Assembly: GCA_003567005.1 (NCBI GenBank)
Contig: PXBF01000078.1
Span: 62,001 to 126,000 of the forward strand
Direction: 5' to 3'
Source: PVC group bacterium
Lineage (GTDB): Bacteria; Verrucomicrobiota; Kiritimatiellia; UBA8416
Length of the DNA: 64,000 nt
A model generated the notes under the pieces. It was not told the DNA's origin, ran no database searches, and was given only the letters and a program-made list of their open reading frames with translations. Below, piece after piece: positions 32,191-41,385 of the stretch. Position 1 is the first letter of the stretch. Every line of letters begins with the position of its first letter. Position numbers and translations under genes: made by a program.

Positions 32191-34836
32191 ATGCCTAGCC
32201 GCATGTTTTCAACCATTGTCCGATACAACGAACGGATTCTTCCGGCTCTGCTGCTGGGGACACTGACTTTGACGTCAACCGTAACGTTCGCGCAGAGAGG
32301 TCCCATGACGGAACCGGACTACACCAAGGGCGAGACGCTGGATCGCAGCGGACGCGGGGCACTGAACTATGCGGCACTAGGCCCGACAGGTGCGACCGGC
32401 TACATGTGGGCCTTTGGCCAGGTGAAGGGTACGGATCGGACACGAATGATCCAGATCAAGAGCGTCGCGGAGGGCACACCGGCAGATGGTCTGTTGCAGG
32501 TGGATGACGTCATTCTGGGTATTGGCGATAGCAGGTTCAGCTCCGACGCGCGTAAGGCATTGTCCGCTGCTATTACCGAGGCTGAAAAGGCAGAGAACGG
32601 CGGCACACTGATGCTGAAAATCTGGCGACCTACGGACACGTCAGAGGCGGGCAAGGGCGAGACCATGCAGGTGACGCTTACGTTGCCGGTTCTGGGATCT
32701 TTCAGTGAAACCGCACCATGGGAATGCGACAAAACCAAAGCACTTATCGATGCGGCCGCCAGAACGATTGTGGAGCGGGGCCTTGTTACGCCTGCCGGCG
32801 TGCATCCCGGAACGAATGAACCGGTTCCTGCCAGAGCCAAAGGCGGCATCGCCACGTTGCTGGATGCCCTGGGGTTGTTGGCCACGGGAGAAGAGCAATA
32901 CCTGCCCATCATTCAGGAGTATGCGCGTCTGATAGGAAGACCGGATATCGATCTGGAGTGGCGGGACGCCGGTGGCAGCAGTTGGGCCTGGGGGTATACG
33001 CAGCTATTTCTGACAGAGTATTTTCTGGCGACCGGTGACGAAGCGGTCCTGCCGGCCATCGAAAAATATGCGCATGCGATCGCAATGGGTGCCAGCGATG
33101 TGGGAACCTACAGCCACGGTATGGCCCAGAGCTTTATAGCCCATGGCATTGAGCACAAGTATCCCAGTGCTTACGGTGCCATGAACCAGTCCAGCATCAC
33201 CTGTGGTTTGGCCCTGATCCTTTCGCAGAAATGCGGGGTCCAAAATCCGGAAGTCGACAAGGTCGTCAAGCTGTCACGGGAGTTCTACACCTGGTTTGCT
33301 GACAAGGGCGCCATCCCTTATGGCGACCATGTGCCTGTCATGGAGCATGACAACAACGGTGTCAATTCACAGGTCGCCATACTATTCGATCTGGCTGGTG
33401 ACAAGGAAACGGCAACTTATTTTACCAAAACTGCCATCGCATCCTACCATATCCGGGAAGTGGGACACACGGGGCACTTTTTCTCATGGCAGTGGGGGGC
33501 GCTGGGGGCGGCTCGGGGCGGCCCGGAAGCCGCCCAGTCGTTTATCAGCAATACCCGCTGGTTTACGGAACTGGAACGGCGACCGGATGGCGCGTATTTC
33601 TATCAGCCGCAATTAAGCCAGACGGACCACGGTAAGTATATAAACTGGAGCACTACCGGATCGCGGTTGCTGCAGTATTGTCTGCCGCGCAAGCAGCTCT
33701 ATATTACCGGCAAGGGAGGCAGCGTGGACCCGATCACCGGCGACGAATTGAAGGATATCGTGGCGGCAGGAGATTTTGATCCTACGGGACTTTCGGTTGA
33801 TGAGCTGTTAGAAGCCCTTGGCAGTTGGTCGCCGGTGGTGCGCGAACAGGCCGCCCTGGAGTTGGGTGAGCGCGACGAGAACGTCGTCGCGGACCTGATC
33901 GCCATGCTCGACAGTCCCGACCGCTACGTGCGCTATGGCGCATGCTCCGGGCTGCGTTACGCCGGCCGGCAATCGGGGGAGGCGGTGGACAGACTGATCC
34001 AGTTGATTGAGGAAAGCGAGGATTTGACCCTGCGCTATCATGCCTCCATGGCTTTTCGTCAGTCCCGAGTCTGGCAGAGACCACCAATCCGTGCCTGGCG
34101 GACCCTCAAAAATGGACTGGCCCCGCTAGGAGAAGACGGTCCCGCTCTCAGGGCGGTGCCTGCCCTCCTGCGCCAGGCAGCGAAGGTCGAACCGGAGGCG
34201 GATCCGCGGCAGCGGTTGCCCGGCCTTATTGCCGACACGCTGTTCTACAGTGGCAACGTAAAACCTTTCATGGGCTTTTTTCCCGCTGGCAGCGGCATTG
34301 AAACGCTTGACCGGGATCTGTTGATTCCCGCCATCCGCGTGCTACTCCAAAACCCCAACGGCGGAGTTCGCAGCACCACATCCAGCATTTACAGGCACTT
34401 GACGCCTGACGATCTTGAAAGTTTGTGGAACGATATCTACTGGTCCACCAAATACCAGGCGCCCAGCGGTAGCATGTTTGCGGGTGGCGTGCGTGGCGCC
34501 GGTCTCGATCTTATGGCCGATCACCATGTCAAAGAGGGCATTGCGCTGGGGATTGACTGGACGTTCACGCAGTGGGGGTGGGGCCAGAGGGCTCGTTTGG
34601 ACACCGGCGTGCCCATACTGGCAAAATACGGAAGAAACATGGAACCCCATTTCCCAGCAATTGAAACCATCCTTGACGGCATTGCCAACCACAGAGTGGC
34701 AAGAGCCAGAAGAGATCATACCATCAAAACAGAGGCCTTCGAAAAGCTCAAGGCTGAACTGCTGGATACGAAACCCGAGCTGATCAGTATTCAGAAATAC
34801 ATCAAGGAGGATCCGCTGAAGCCTGCTGAAAACTAG
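32191..34836 (+). CDS. Secreted DUF6288 protein D (PDZ, alpha/alpha barrel, HEAT)
   Basis: 881 residues with a signal peptide of about 35. A linker P-D-Y-T-K-G-E-T-L-D leads to the PDZ-like domain (V-A-E-G-T-P-A-D-G-L-L-Q-V-D-D-V-I-L-G-I). The barrel has L-D-A-L-G-L-L-A-T-G-E, Y-G-A-M-N-Q-S-S-I-T, Y-G-D-H-V-P-V-M-E-H-D-N-N-G-V-N-S-Q and G-H-T-G-H-F-F. The HEAT region starts V-D-E-L-L-E-A-L-G-S-W-S-P and contains R-D-E-N-V-V-A-D-L-I-A-M-L. Compared with A and B, D-N-P-x-W-M-D-H becomes D-H-V-P-V-M-E-H, a change that may alter specificity. Confidence 0.75.
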   Translation: MPSRMFSTIVRYNERILPALLLGTLTLTSTVTFAQRGPMTEPDYTKGETLDRSGRGALNYAALGPTGATGYMWAFGQVKGTDRTRMIQIKSVAEGTPADGLLQVDDVILGIGDSRFSSDARKALSAAITEAEKAENGGTLMLKIWRPTDTSEAGKGETMQVTLTLPVLGSFSETAPWECDKTKALIDAAARTIVERGLVTPAGVHPGTNEPVPARAKGGIATLLDALGLLATGEEQYLPIIQEYARLIGRPDIDLEWRDAGGSSWAWGYTQLFLTEYFLATGDEAVLPAIEKYAHAIAMGASDVGTYSHGMAQSFIAHGIEHKYPSAYGAMNQSSITCGLALILSQKCGVQNPEVDKVVKLSREFYTWFADKGAIPYGDHVPVMEHDNNGVNSQVAILFDLAGDKETATYFTKTAIASYHIREVGHTGHFFSWQWGALGAARGGPEAAQSFISNTRWFTELERRPDGAYFYQPQLSQTDHGKYINWSTTGSRLLQYCLPRKQLYITGKGGSVDPITGDELKDIVAAGDFDPTGLSVDELLEALGSWSPVVREQAALELGERDENVVADLIAMLDSPDRYVRYGACSGLRYAGRQSGEAVDRLIQLIEESEDLTLRYHASMAFRQSRVWQRPPIRAWRTLKNGLAPLGEDGPALRAVPALLRQAAKVEPEADPRQRLPGLIADTLFYSGNVKPFMGFFPAGSGIETLDRDLLIPAIRVLLQNPNGGVRSTTSSIYRHLTPDDLESLWNDIYWSTKYQAPSGSMFAGGVRGAGLDLMADHHVKEGIALGIDWTFTQWGWGQRARLDTGVPILAKYGRNMEPHFPAIETILDGIANHRVARARRDHTIKTEAFEKLKAELLDTKPELISIQKYIKEDPLKPAEN

Positions 34837-35111
34837 GTAATGCCCAAGCGAATGGCTTGCAGCACTACCGCCGCATTTTATAACCAAGAAACGGCACTGA
34901 TTGCCAATCCCGGAATCGTGCGAGGCTCTTTGCTCCGTGGTTATGGAGTAGGGCGCGTCACTGTGACTGTATGCCTCCAGCCGAAAGGAGGGCCATTATA
35001 TATGGGTTGATTGATGACGAACGATAGATTAAATTGTGCTCATTTGAGCATGATGTTTCTCGGTAACGTTAAGACACGGTCGAAATTAGAACTAACAGTT
35101 GGAGCAAAGAA

Positions 35112-35768
35112 ATGAATGCAAGAAAAATCGTTAGCGCGTTGTTTTTTTTATTTAGCTTCACGGCTACATTAACCATGGCGACGATCAACTATGTCGTAAA
35201 CCTTGATAATATCCATACGGGAACGGCGGAAGGCACGCTTCTGGCGATCGACAGCCCATTGGATCCCGCTGAGCCAGAGCCCGCAAATATCGGTTGGGAG
35301 ATGGTCAGCGGTGGTGGGAATCATAACTCTGCGTTCTATGGGTATTTCTGGGAGCCGGACGGCAGCACGAAGAACGATTCCAACGGCCAAAGGTGGTTCA
35401 ATGACACAGTAACTTGGACCTTTGATTTGCCTGACGGTGCGGTGATAAAATCTGTTTATGTGAGCTGGGGCAGGACGCAGGCCAACACCCCGGGCGGCAC
35501 CTACAGCTACAGCGAAGGGACAGCCTCCGAATCCTTCTACCTGAATCAATTGGTTTTTCCGGCCGGCGATCTCAGGTTAAACTGGACGGATTCTGAAGAT
35601 GTTGTTCGTAACTCATCATTTACGCGGCTGCCGTTTTCAGACATCACCGTTGCCGATGGAGACGGATTCAAGCTTACGACGGTGGCGGATGGTGTTTGCT
35701 GGAGCGACGCCGTAGTGATTGACTATGTGATTCCGCCCCCTAAAGGTACGCTTATCACGATTCTATAG
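35112..35768 (+). CDS. Secreted protein of unknown function
   Basis: 218 residues. A signal peptide (about 1-23, ending T-M-A) precedes a beta-rich sequence with many Gly, Asn, Trp and Tyr residues (G-W-E-M-V-S-G-G-G-N-H-N, V-S-W-G-R-T-Q-A-N). It resembles secreted jelly-roll proteins that elsewhere carry a PEP-CTERM anchor, but here it stops at V-I-P-P-P-K-G-T-L-I-T-I-L without a membrane anchor. I do not recognise the family. An 8-base palindrome TAACGTTA at 35064-35071, upstream of the gene, could be an operator for a LacI/XylR-like regulator. Confidence 0.6.
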   Translation: MNARKIVSALFFLFSFTATLTMATINYVVNLDNIHTGTAEGTLLAIDSPLDPAEPEPANIGWEMVSGGGNHNSAFYGYFWEPDGSTKNDSNGQRWFNDTVTWTFDLPDGAVIKSVYVSWGRTQANTPGGTYSYSEGTASESFYLNQLVFPAGDLRLNWTDSEDVVRNSSFTRLPFSDITVADGDGFKLTTVADGVCWSDAVVIDYVIPPPKGTLITIL

Positions 35769-35814
35769 CCGAAGGTCGGAACATGCCTCGTTATAGGCTG
35801 CCCAGGACTAGTGC

Positions 35815-35886
35815 GACCGCGACGACAATGTCGTCAAGGCGTTGATCGCCATGGTCTATCGTCCCGACTGCTACGTGGATCTTTAC
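35815..35886 (+). pseudogene. HEAT-repeat fragment from a lost DUF6288 gene
   Basis: Translated in the frame starting at 35815, these 24 codons read D-R-D-D-N-V-V-K-A-L-I-A-M, then R-P-D-C-Y-V-D. This matches E-R-D-E-N-V-V-A-D-L-I-A-M-L and S-P-D-R-Y-V-R in protein D, with many identical bases. A stop lies just upstream and no long frame includes it. It shows that a further DUF6288 copy once lay between 35112 and 36016. Confidence 0.65.
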
Positions 35887-36015
35887 ACAGACCCAGCGGA
35901 AACGTATTGTCAAAGAAGGCACCCAAATGAGCTATTGCTTTTCTGCGGGAACCTTGATGCCGCTCATGCTAATGTTCCTGTAAATTATGATTTGAATATT
36001 AATACGGAGATTTGA

Positions 36016-37791
36016 ATGGAGAACCCGAAGCGCAGTAACATTTTGTTTTTGATGGCCGATCAATGGCATCATCTGGATTTCGGGTATCGTGGACACCCGG
36101 TAGTCAAAACACCGAATCTGGACAAATTGGCGGCAGAGTCGATTGACTTTACGCATGCCTATGCGCAGAATGCGTTTTGTTTGCCAAGCCGGGCCAGCAT
36201 ACTGACGGGACAGTATGCTCGGACCCATCGTCAGTACGGATTCACGGGATTGTTTGGCGAAGACACGCCCTGTCTGCCCGCGCTTCTGCAGCAAAACGGA
36301 TATCATACCTTTCATGTTGGCAAATTTCATTGCAACCCGCTGGGGGATCGCATGGGGTTTGATACGTTCGTGCCGACCTTGCCGGAGGATATGTGGCAGT
36401 CTACGGATCCGGACGTCAACTATCTCAAATACTCCAGAGAGCAGGGGATGGGATTTCCGAATGATCAGGTGCATGGAGACTATCGAACGATTTCGCCACC
36501 TGAACCGCTCGCGCTGGGCGGCAAGCAACACGATATGTATGGCACCTCCTGCATTCCCCTCGAGAAGAGCATTGAGCGCTATACGTCGGATCAGGCGGTT
36601 GGCTTTATTGAACGTGATCATCAGAAACCTTTCTATTTGAGCGTCTCGTTTGACCGTCCGCATGGTCCCTGGACACCCTCGCCGGAAGATGTGGATATGT
36701 ATGATCCGGCCACGATCCCGCTACCCGAACCACCGGGGGAGGCCGAGCTGGCAAAAATGCCTGCGCATCTGGCCCATTACATCCGCACCTACTCGGTCGG
36801 CTTGCAGAAAATCGGGGAGGAGGGAATGCGTAAGGTGCTTTCGCTCTACTATGCCCTCATCACGCGTGTAGATGCCGAGATCGGCCGTATAATGGAGGCG
36901 TTGGAATGCACAGGGCAAGCCGACAATACCATTGTCGTGTTCTGCACGGATCACGGTGATATGGCCGGGCATCTGGGCTTGTTCGACAAGTATTCCAACC
37001 GACTCTATCATGACGACATCATCCGTACGCCGATGTTGCTAAAGGTGCCGGGGAACGAACAACCGTCTGTCGCTGTGCACCAGAATGTAGAATTGATTGA
37101 TGTCTTTCCGACGCTTTGCGAGCTGGTTGGCATCTCGACCGATCACCTTGCTTTGGATGGTAAGAGCCTGCTGTCTTCTTCCCATCCAGTAGATACGCCA
37201 GGAAGTGGGGTCGCGTTCAGTGAATCCTACGGCATGAAGACCGTCATCAAGGATGGCTGGAAACTGATCTATTATGTAAATCATGATGAGGGTGAACTGT
37301 ATGATCTTGGTAACGATGCGCGGGAGTATCACAACCTGTATGACGATCCTGCCTATCGCGGGAAACGTATCGAGCTATTGCGGGAGCTAGTGGGGTTCTT
37401 TACGCCTAAGCCTTCGGCAAAGCGGCAAGCATATATCCGGTCGCTTTTTGATGATGCCGAGATGGTGGCACGCGGGATTATGGGTAAACTGTTCAAATGG
37501 GACAAAGGTATCGTAGAGGGGGATGGTTTCTGGATAAGCATTCAGGATGGATACCGGCTCACAGTGATTCCGTTTGACAACGTCTGTCGACTGGAGCAGC
37601 GGAATGCCGATAAGCCTGCCGATGGCGTAGTGTGGAACTACACGCCGGTGAATGATGACGTGCGACTCGAAGCGATGCTGGCAAGATTGGTGGATTATCT
37701 AGCTGGCAAGATTCGCCCGATCTCGCTCATGACCGGTGGCCCCGAAGGGCAAGAAAACATGATGTTCTGCCGTGGCTTCGGATTGTGTTAA
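36016..37791 (+). CDS. Type I sulfatase
   Basis: 591 residues. Hydrolyses sulfate esters. N-I-L-F-L-M-A-D-Q-W with the calcium-binding Asp opens the protein, and F-C-L-P-S-R-A-S-I-L-T-G carries the C-x-P-S-R formylglycine motif with Cys55 as modification site. H-V-G-K-F-H, D-R-P-H-G-P-W and C-T-D-H-G-D-M-A-G-H-L-G-L follow in the normal order. The C-terminal 130 residues extend beyond the usual S1 core. No signal peptide is visible, unlike many PVC sulfatases, so it may act inside the cell on imported oligosaccharides. No anaerobic maturase is in the window. Next gene is the regulator, 37 bases on. Confidence 0.92.
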   Translation: MENPKRSNILFLMADQWHHLDFGYRGHPVVKTPNLDKLAAESIDFTHAYAQNAFCLPSRASILTGQYARTHRQYGFTGLFGEDTPCLPALLQQNGYHTFHVGKFHCNPLGDRMGFDTFVPTLPEDMWQSTDPDVNYLKYSREQGMGFPNDQVHGDYRTISPPEPLALGGKQHDMYGTSCIPLEKSIERYTSDQAVGFIERDHQKPFYLSVSFDRPHGPWTPSPEDVDMYDPATIPLPEPPGEAELAKMPAHLAHYIRTYSVGLQKIGEEGMRKVLSLYYALITRVDAEIGRIMEALECTGQADNTIVVFCTDHGDMAGHLGLFDKYSNRLYHDDIIRTPMLLKVPGNEQPSVAVHQNVELIDVFPTLCELVGISTDHLALDGKSLLSSSHPVDTPGSGVAFSESYGMKTVIKDGWKLIYYVNHDEGELYDLGNDAREYHNLYDDPAYRGKRIELLRELVGFFTPKPSAKRQAYIRSLFDDAEMVARGIMGKLFKWDKGIVEGDGFWISIQDGYRLTVIPFDNVCRLEQRNADKPADGVVWNYTPVNDDVRLEAMLARLVDYLAGKIRPISLMTGGPEGQENMMFCRGFGLC

Positions 37792-37828
37792 CTTGAATAG
37801 GGGTACGGTTTTACAAAGAGGACGGGGT

Positions 37829-39031
37829 ATGCCCGAAAAGAAAACAAAAGTCCCCATGCATTATGGGGTGTTGCGACAAGGTAAAGGAGATTCCCGCCCA
37901 CTGATTGGCTTGTCGTTATCCCCGAGCCAGCGCGAAGCGATTGTCGATGGTTTGTTATCGCGCGGTTTACGTCCGATTTCCCTTCAGATCACGGGCGAAG
38001 AGCACATGCTGGAAATGGAGCCCAAACTCTTGATCTATTCCGGCACGGTCGGCTCGCATTTTCTAAAGAAGTTGCTACGTCGGGGAGTGCCTGTTCTGAA
38101 ATGGTCAAAGTATATGGATCCGGACGACGAACGCGTATCTGTATTCGCGCCGGATCGGGCTGCGATGGGTGCACTTGCCGCTGACCACTTTGCGGAGCGT
38201 GGGTTTAAAAAGGTTGCTTATATATCATGGGCGGCGATGTTTGCAGATGAAGTCGATGCGATGTGCGAGGGGTTCGCGTCGCGCGCCAGAGACCTCGACA
38301 TGGCGGTCCATACCTACAAATGGGCTAACGATAAAGTGGGAAGATGGTGGGAGCATTACAAGCTACATGGGCGGGCATTTCGTGCATGGCTGGATCGTGT
38401 CGGCACACCGCTGGGGGTTTTTTCGACGGATGATCGCCTTGCCACGCTGATGTGCATGTACTGCAAGGATCTCGGGCTGGATGTGCCCTTAGACGTGGCA
38501 CTACTTGGTACAGGGGATCGTCCGGACATCTGTAGGACAAGTCCCGTGGAGATATCCCATGTCGGAATGGATCGAACGTACATGGTCCAGATGTTGATGG
38601 ATCTGTTGGAGTGTCTGTTGGCAGGGAAAGAAAAAACACCGCAACATGTGTTGTATGAGCCGCATGGAATTGTACTGGCTGAGAGTACAGATGTACTGGC
38701 TTCTGTTGACCGGAATGTCGCGAAGGCATTGCGGTTCATATGGGCGTATTACAGTGATAATCTGTCTGTGAGCGATATTGCTGATGCCGTGGGGATGCCT
38801 CTCTACGAGCTGCAACGCGCATTCAAAAAAGAGCTGGGCCGGGCCGTTGGCGATGAACTCAGGCGTAAGCGTATGGAGGTTTTTGTTCGACTTCTGCTAA
38901 GCACGGATACTCCAATTGAGGATCTCCGCATCCAGTGCGGTTATTTCTCTTCCACACTGTTATTCCGCACCTTCAAACGGCAATATGGAACAACCCCTAT
39001 GCGATACCGTGCGATGAACGCCAAACGGTAG
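37829..39031 (+). CDS. XylR-type AraC-family transcription regulator
   Basis: 400 residues from the ATG at 37829 with AGAGGACGGGG upstream; the frame extends to 37772. About residues 25-290 form a periplasmic-binding/LacI-like sensor (A-A-D-H-F-A-E-R-G-F-K-K-V-A-Y-I-S, then V-F-S-T-D-D-R-L-A and D-V-A-L-L-G-T-G-D). About 300-400 form a two-helix-turn-helix AraC domain (L-S-V-S-D-I-A-D-A-V-G-M, then C-G-Y-F-S-S-T-L-L-F-R-T-F-K-R-Q-Y-G-T-T-P). It sits between the sulfatase and a glycosidase and is the only regulator in the locus, so it probably senses a sugar released from the substrate. Confidence 0.9.
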   Translation: MPEKKTKVPMHYGVLRQGKGDSRPLIGLSLSPSQREAIVDGLLSRGLRPISLQITGEEHMLEMEPKLLIYSGTVGSHFLKKLLRRGVPVLKWSKYMDPDDERVSVFAPDRAAMGALAADHFAERGFKKVAYISWAAMFADEVDAMCEGFASRARDLDMAVHTYKWANDKVGRWWEHYKLHGRAFRAWLDRVGTPLGVFSTDDRLATLMCMYCKDLGLDVPLDVALLGTGDRPDICRTSPVEISHVGMDRTYMVQMLMDLLECLLAGKEKTPQHVLYEPHGIVLAESTDVLASVDRNVAKALRFIWAYYSDNLSVSDIADAVGMPLYELQRAFKKELGRAVGDELRRKRMEVFVRLLLSTDTPIEDLRIQCGYFSSTLLFRTFKRQYGTTPMRYRAMNAKR

Positions 39032-39204
39032 GTTGTGTCTTGCGCATATATCTTGTCCTTTGCGCATTTGCTATAGATGTGCAGTGCTGCTGCTTCAGGA
39101 ATCCTCTTTGTTTAGGGGGCGCGTCTAACTACTATACGCAATGGAGACAATCATCTGTATCGCGCAGGCTGATAGCGTCTTTGTGGATATCGATTGGTTT
39201 CGTG

Positions 39205-40773
39205 ATGCATATGAATGAACGATTTATAGCTAGTAGCAAACTGGCCAATTACGTACAGCGCTTTAACGACTGGGACACCGAATTGTACCCGCAGGCGATA
39301 CCGAACTGCGATGCACTTGCGTTTTTGGAAGCGAACGTGCCGCGTTTCGAGTGTCCCGATCCCATTCTGGAGCAGACATATTACTTCCGGTGGTGGACGT
39401 ATCGTAAGCATATCAAGGAAACGCCCGACGGCGCAGTCATTACCGAGTTTCTACCACCGGTGCCATGGGCAGGTAAGCATAACACTATCAATTGTCCGGC
39501 TGTCTGTCATTATTACGAGGGCCGCTGGATTCGCGACCGGCGGTATCTCGATGACTACTCCTTATTCTGGTTACGTAAGGGCGGTAACCCGCGGTCCTAC
39601 AGCTTTTGCATCGCGGATGCATTTCTTGCCAGAGACAACGTGGCGCCCAGCCGTGCACTTCTGGTCGATCTGTTGCCAGATCTGATTGCGAACTACGAAG
39701 CTTGGGAAACAGGTTGGACTCGCCATCAGCATCGTTTTGGCCTGCACGCCAATGGCTTGTTCTATACGATTGATGACCGCGAAGGTGGCGAGTATTCTAT
39801 CGGCGGTCATGGCTACCGTCCGACTTTGAACAGCTACATGTATGGCGATGCCAAAGCGATCGCAAAAATCGCCCGCATGGCTGGCATCCAGGCCTTGGCA
39901 AAGCGGTTTGAAGAAAAGGCCGCCGTCATCAAAGCACTCGTGCAGGAATACCTTTGGGACGCGGATGCCCATTTTTTCAAAATTCTCTCTGTCGAGACAA
40001 ACCGTCTCTGCAACGTACGGGAATTGTACGGCTATATCCCTTGGTTTTTCAACCTGCCCGACCCAGGGAAGGGGTACGAGACAGCCTGGCGAGAGCTGAT
40101 GGATCCGCAAGGGTTCTTCGCGCCCTTCGGCCCGACTTTCGCTGAGCAACGCCATCCGAAATTTCGACTGAACTACACGGGCCACGAGTGCCAGTGGAAT
40201 GGTCCGAGCTGGCCGTTGGCTACATCACTCGTTCTGACAGCACTGGCTAACCTTCTGAATCATTACGACCAATCCATGATATCAAAATCCGATTATCTGC
40301 GCACGCTCCGGATTTATGCGGGCTGCCATGCGTTCCGGCAGATCCCGCCGGATGGGAGCAGTTCCATTGCGCGCGTTATTGATGAAGAGCGACCCTGGAT
40401 CGACGAGAGTCTGAACCCGTTTAACGGTGATTGGATGACACGCACGGCGCTGCTCTTGCAAGGTCGGAACAACATCAAGGAACGGGGCAAGGATTATAAT
40501 CACTCGACGTTCTGCGATTTGGTGATATCCGGTCTCGTGGGGCTCCGGCCGCGTAGTGACGGCGTGCTAGAGGTAAATCCGCTGCTACCGGAGGACACAT
40601 GGGACCATTTCTGTCTTGAGAATGTTGCCTATCGCGGTCAGAACCTCACCATTCTATGGGACAGGGACGGGCAGCGCTACCATCGTGGACCAGGCTTGCT
40701 CCTGCTGGCCGACGGCGCGGAGCTTGCACGCGCGGATCGATTGACACGCATCACTGCACAGGTGGGGGTGTAA
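39205..40773 (+). CDS. Second MGH1-like (alpha/alpha)6 glycoside hydrolase
   Basis: 522 residues from the ATG at 39205 (another ATG two codons later); the open frame reaches 38935 only by overlapping the regulator. No signal peptide. Features: Y-Y-F-R-W-W-T-Y near residue 60, W-E-T-G-W-T-R-H-Q-H-R-F with the likely acid at about 172 (T-G-W in place of S-G-x-D), N-S-Y-M-Y-G-D-A-K-A, and C-Q-W-N-G-P-S-W-P-L-A-T-S. The C-terminal beta part has L-V-G-L-R-P-R-S-D-G-V-L-E-V-N-P, as in GH63/alpha-rhamnosidase-like enzymes. Last gene of the locus; probably trims imported oligosaccharides. Confidence 0.75.
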   Translation: MHMNERFIASSKLANYVQRFNDWDTELYPQAIPNCDALAFLEANVPRFECPDPILEQTYYFRWWTYRKHIKETPDGAVITEFLPPVPWAGKHNTINCPAVCHYYEGRWIRDRRYLDDYSLFWLRKGGNPRSYSFCIADAFLARDNVAPSRALLVDLLPDLIANYEAWETGWTRHQHRFGLHANGLFYTIDDREGGEYSIGGHGYRPTLNSYMYGDAKAIAKIARMAGIQALAKRFEEKAAVIKALVQEYLWDADAHFFKILSVETNRLCNVRELYGYIPWFFNLPDPGKGYETAWRELMDPQGFFAPFGPTFAEQRHPKFRLNYTGHECQWNGPSWPLATSLVLTALANLLNHYDQSMISKSDYLRTLRIYAGCHAFRQIPPDGSSSIARVIDEERPWIDESLNPFNGDWMTRTALLLQGRNNIKERGKDYNHSTFCDLVISGLVGLRPRSDGVLEVNPLLPEDTWDHFCLENVAYRGQNLTILWDRDGQRYHRGPGLLLLADGAELARADRLTRITAQVGV

Positions 40774-40941
40774 CAGGAGTGCATGTAGTGTGTTACAATG
40801 ATGTAGTCCATGTTCTGTGTGCAATGTGTTGTAATGCTATTTTTTGATGTGCCAGCATAGTGAGGGTGATTGATGGCATCTTATACCAATCACGGAAACC
40901 TATCAGTATTATTGTTCGCTTTCTGCCAGGCTGCCTCGATC

Positions 40942-41029
40942 CCACCGACCTTGCGTCGGTGGTGAAGAAAGTTGAGAGATGCCAGCAGCTTTACCGCAAC
41001 GTTTACCTCCACCGACACAAGGTCGGTGG
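40942..41029. repeat. Pair of facing 21-base hairpins
   Basis: CCACCGAC-CTTGC-GTCGGTGG (40942-40962) and CCACCGAC-ACAAG-GTCGGTGG (41009-41029) each form an 8-bp stem. The second is the reverse complement of the first with one base changed, so the loops are also complementary. The arrangement resembles REP/BIME pairs or MITE ends. In the rest of the 40774-41385 gap I see only a TCGGGG/CCCCGA stem (41251-41276) and short frames with no family resemblance. Confidence 0.55.
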
Positions 41030-41385
41030 GCGGTTTATACCGGAAAGTTGTAGAAGGTGGTATTATTCGTTTCGGCGTAATTTTATTGCATCTACGATAG
41101 CCTTGTTGGGGGCTATCATTGTATGAATTCTTGTGCACCATAGCCATTTTCTGCTACACAATCCCTATATTGCTGATGATTTTCTGGCAGAGATGTGATC
41201 GTGTCACGCTTATGGACCGTTGATGCATCAGTCAATCTTTTTTGCCGTGATCGGGGTTGCCTATTTTTATCCCCGAGTCGTTACGCGATTTTGTTATGGG
41301 ACCTGATACCGAGTGTACCGTGTAGGATATATTTTGATACAGTATCCGTAAAACGGAGGCAGCACGATAAACAGAAGAGGACACG

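Noticed and set aside
40860..41126. 88-codon plus-strand frame in the 40.8-41.4 kb gap
   Set aside because: It runs through both inverted hairpins, which fully account for its repeated residues; no ribosome site and no family resemblance.
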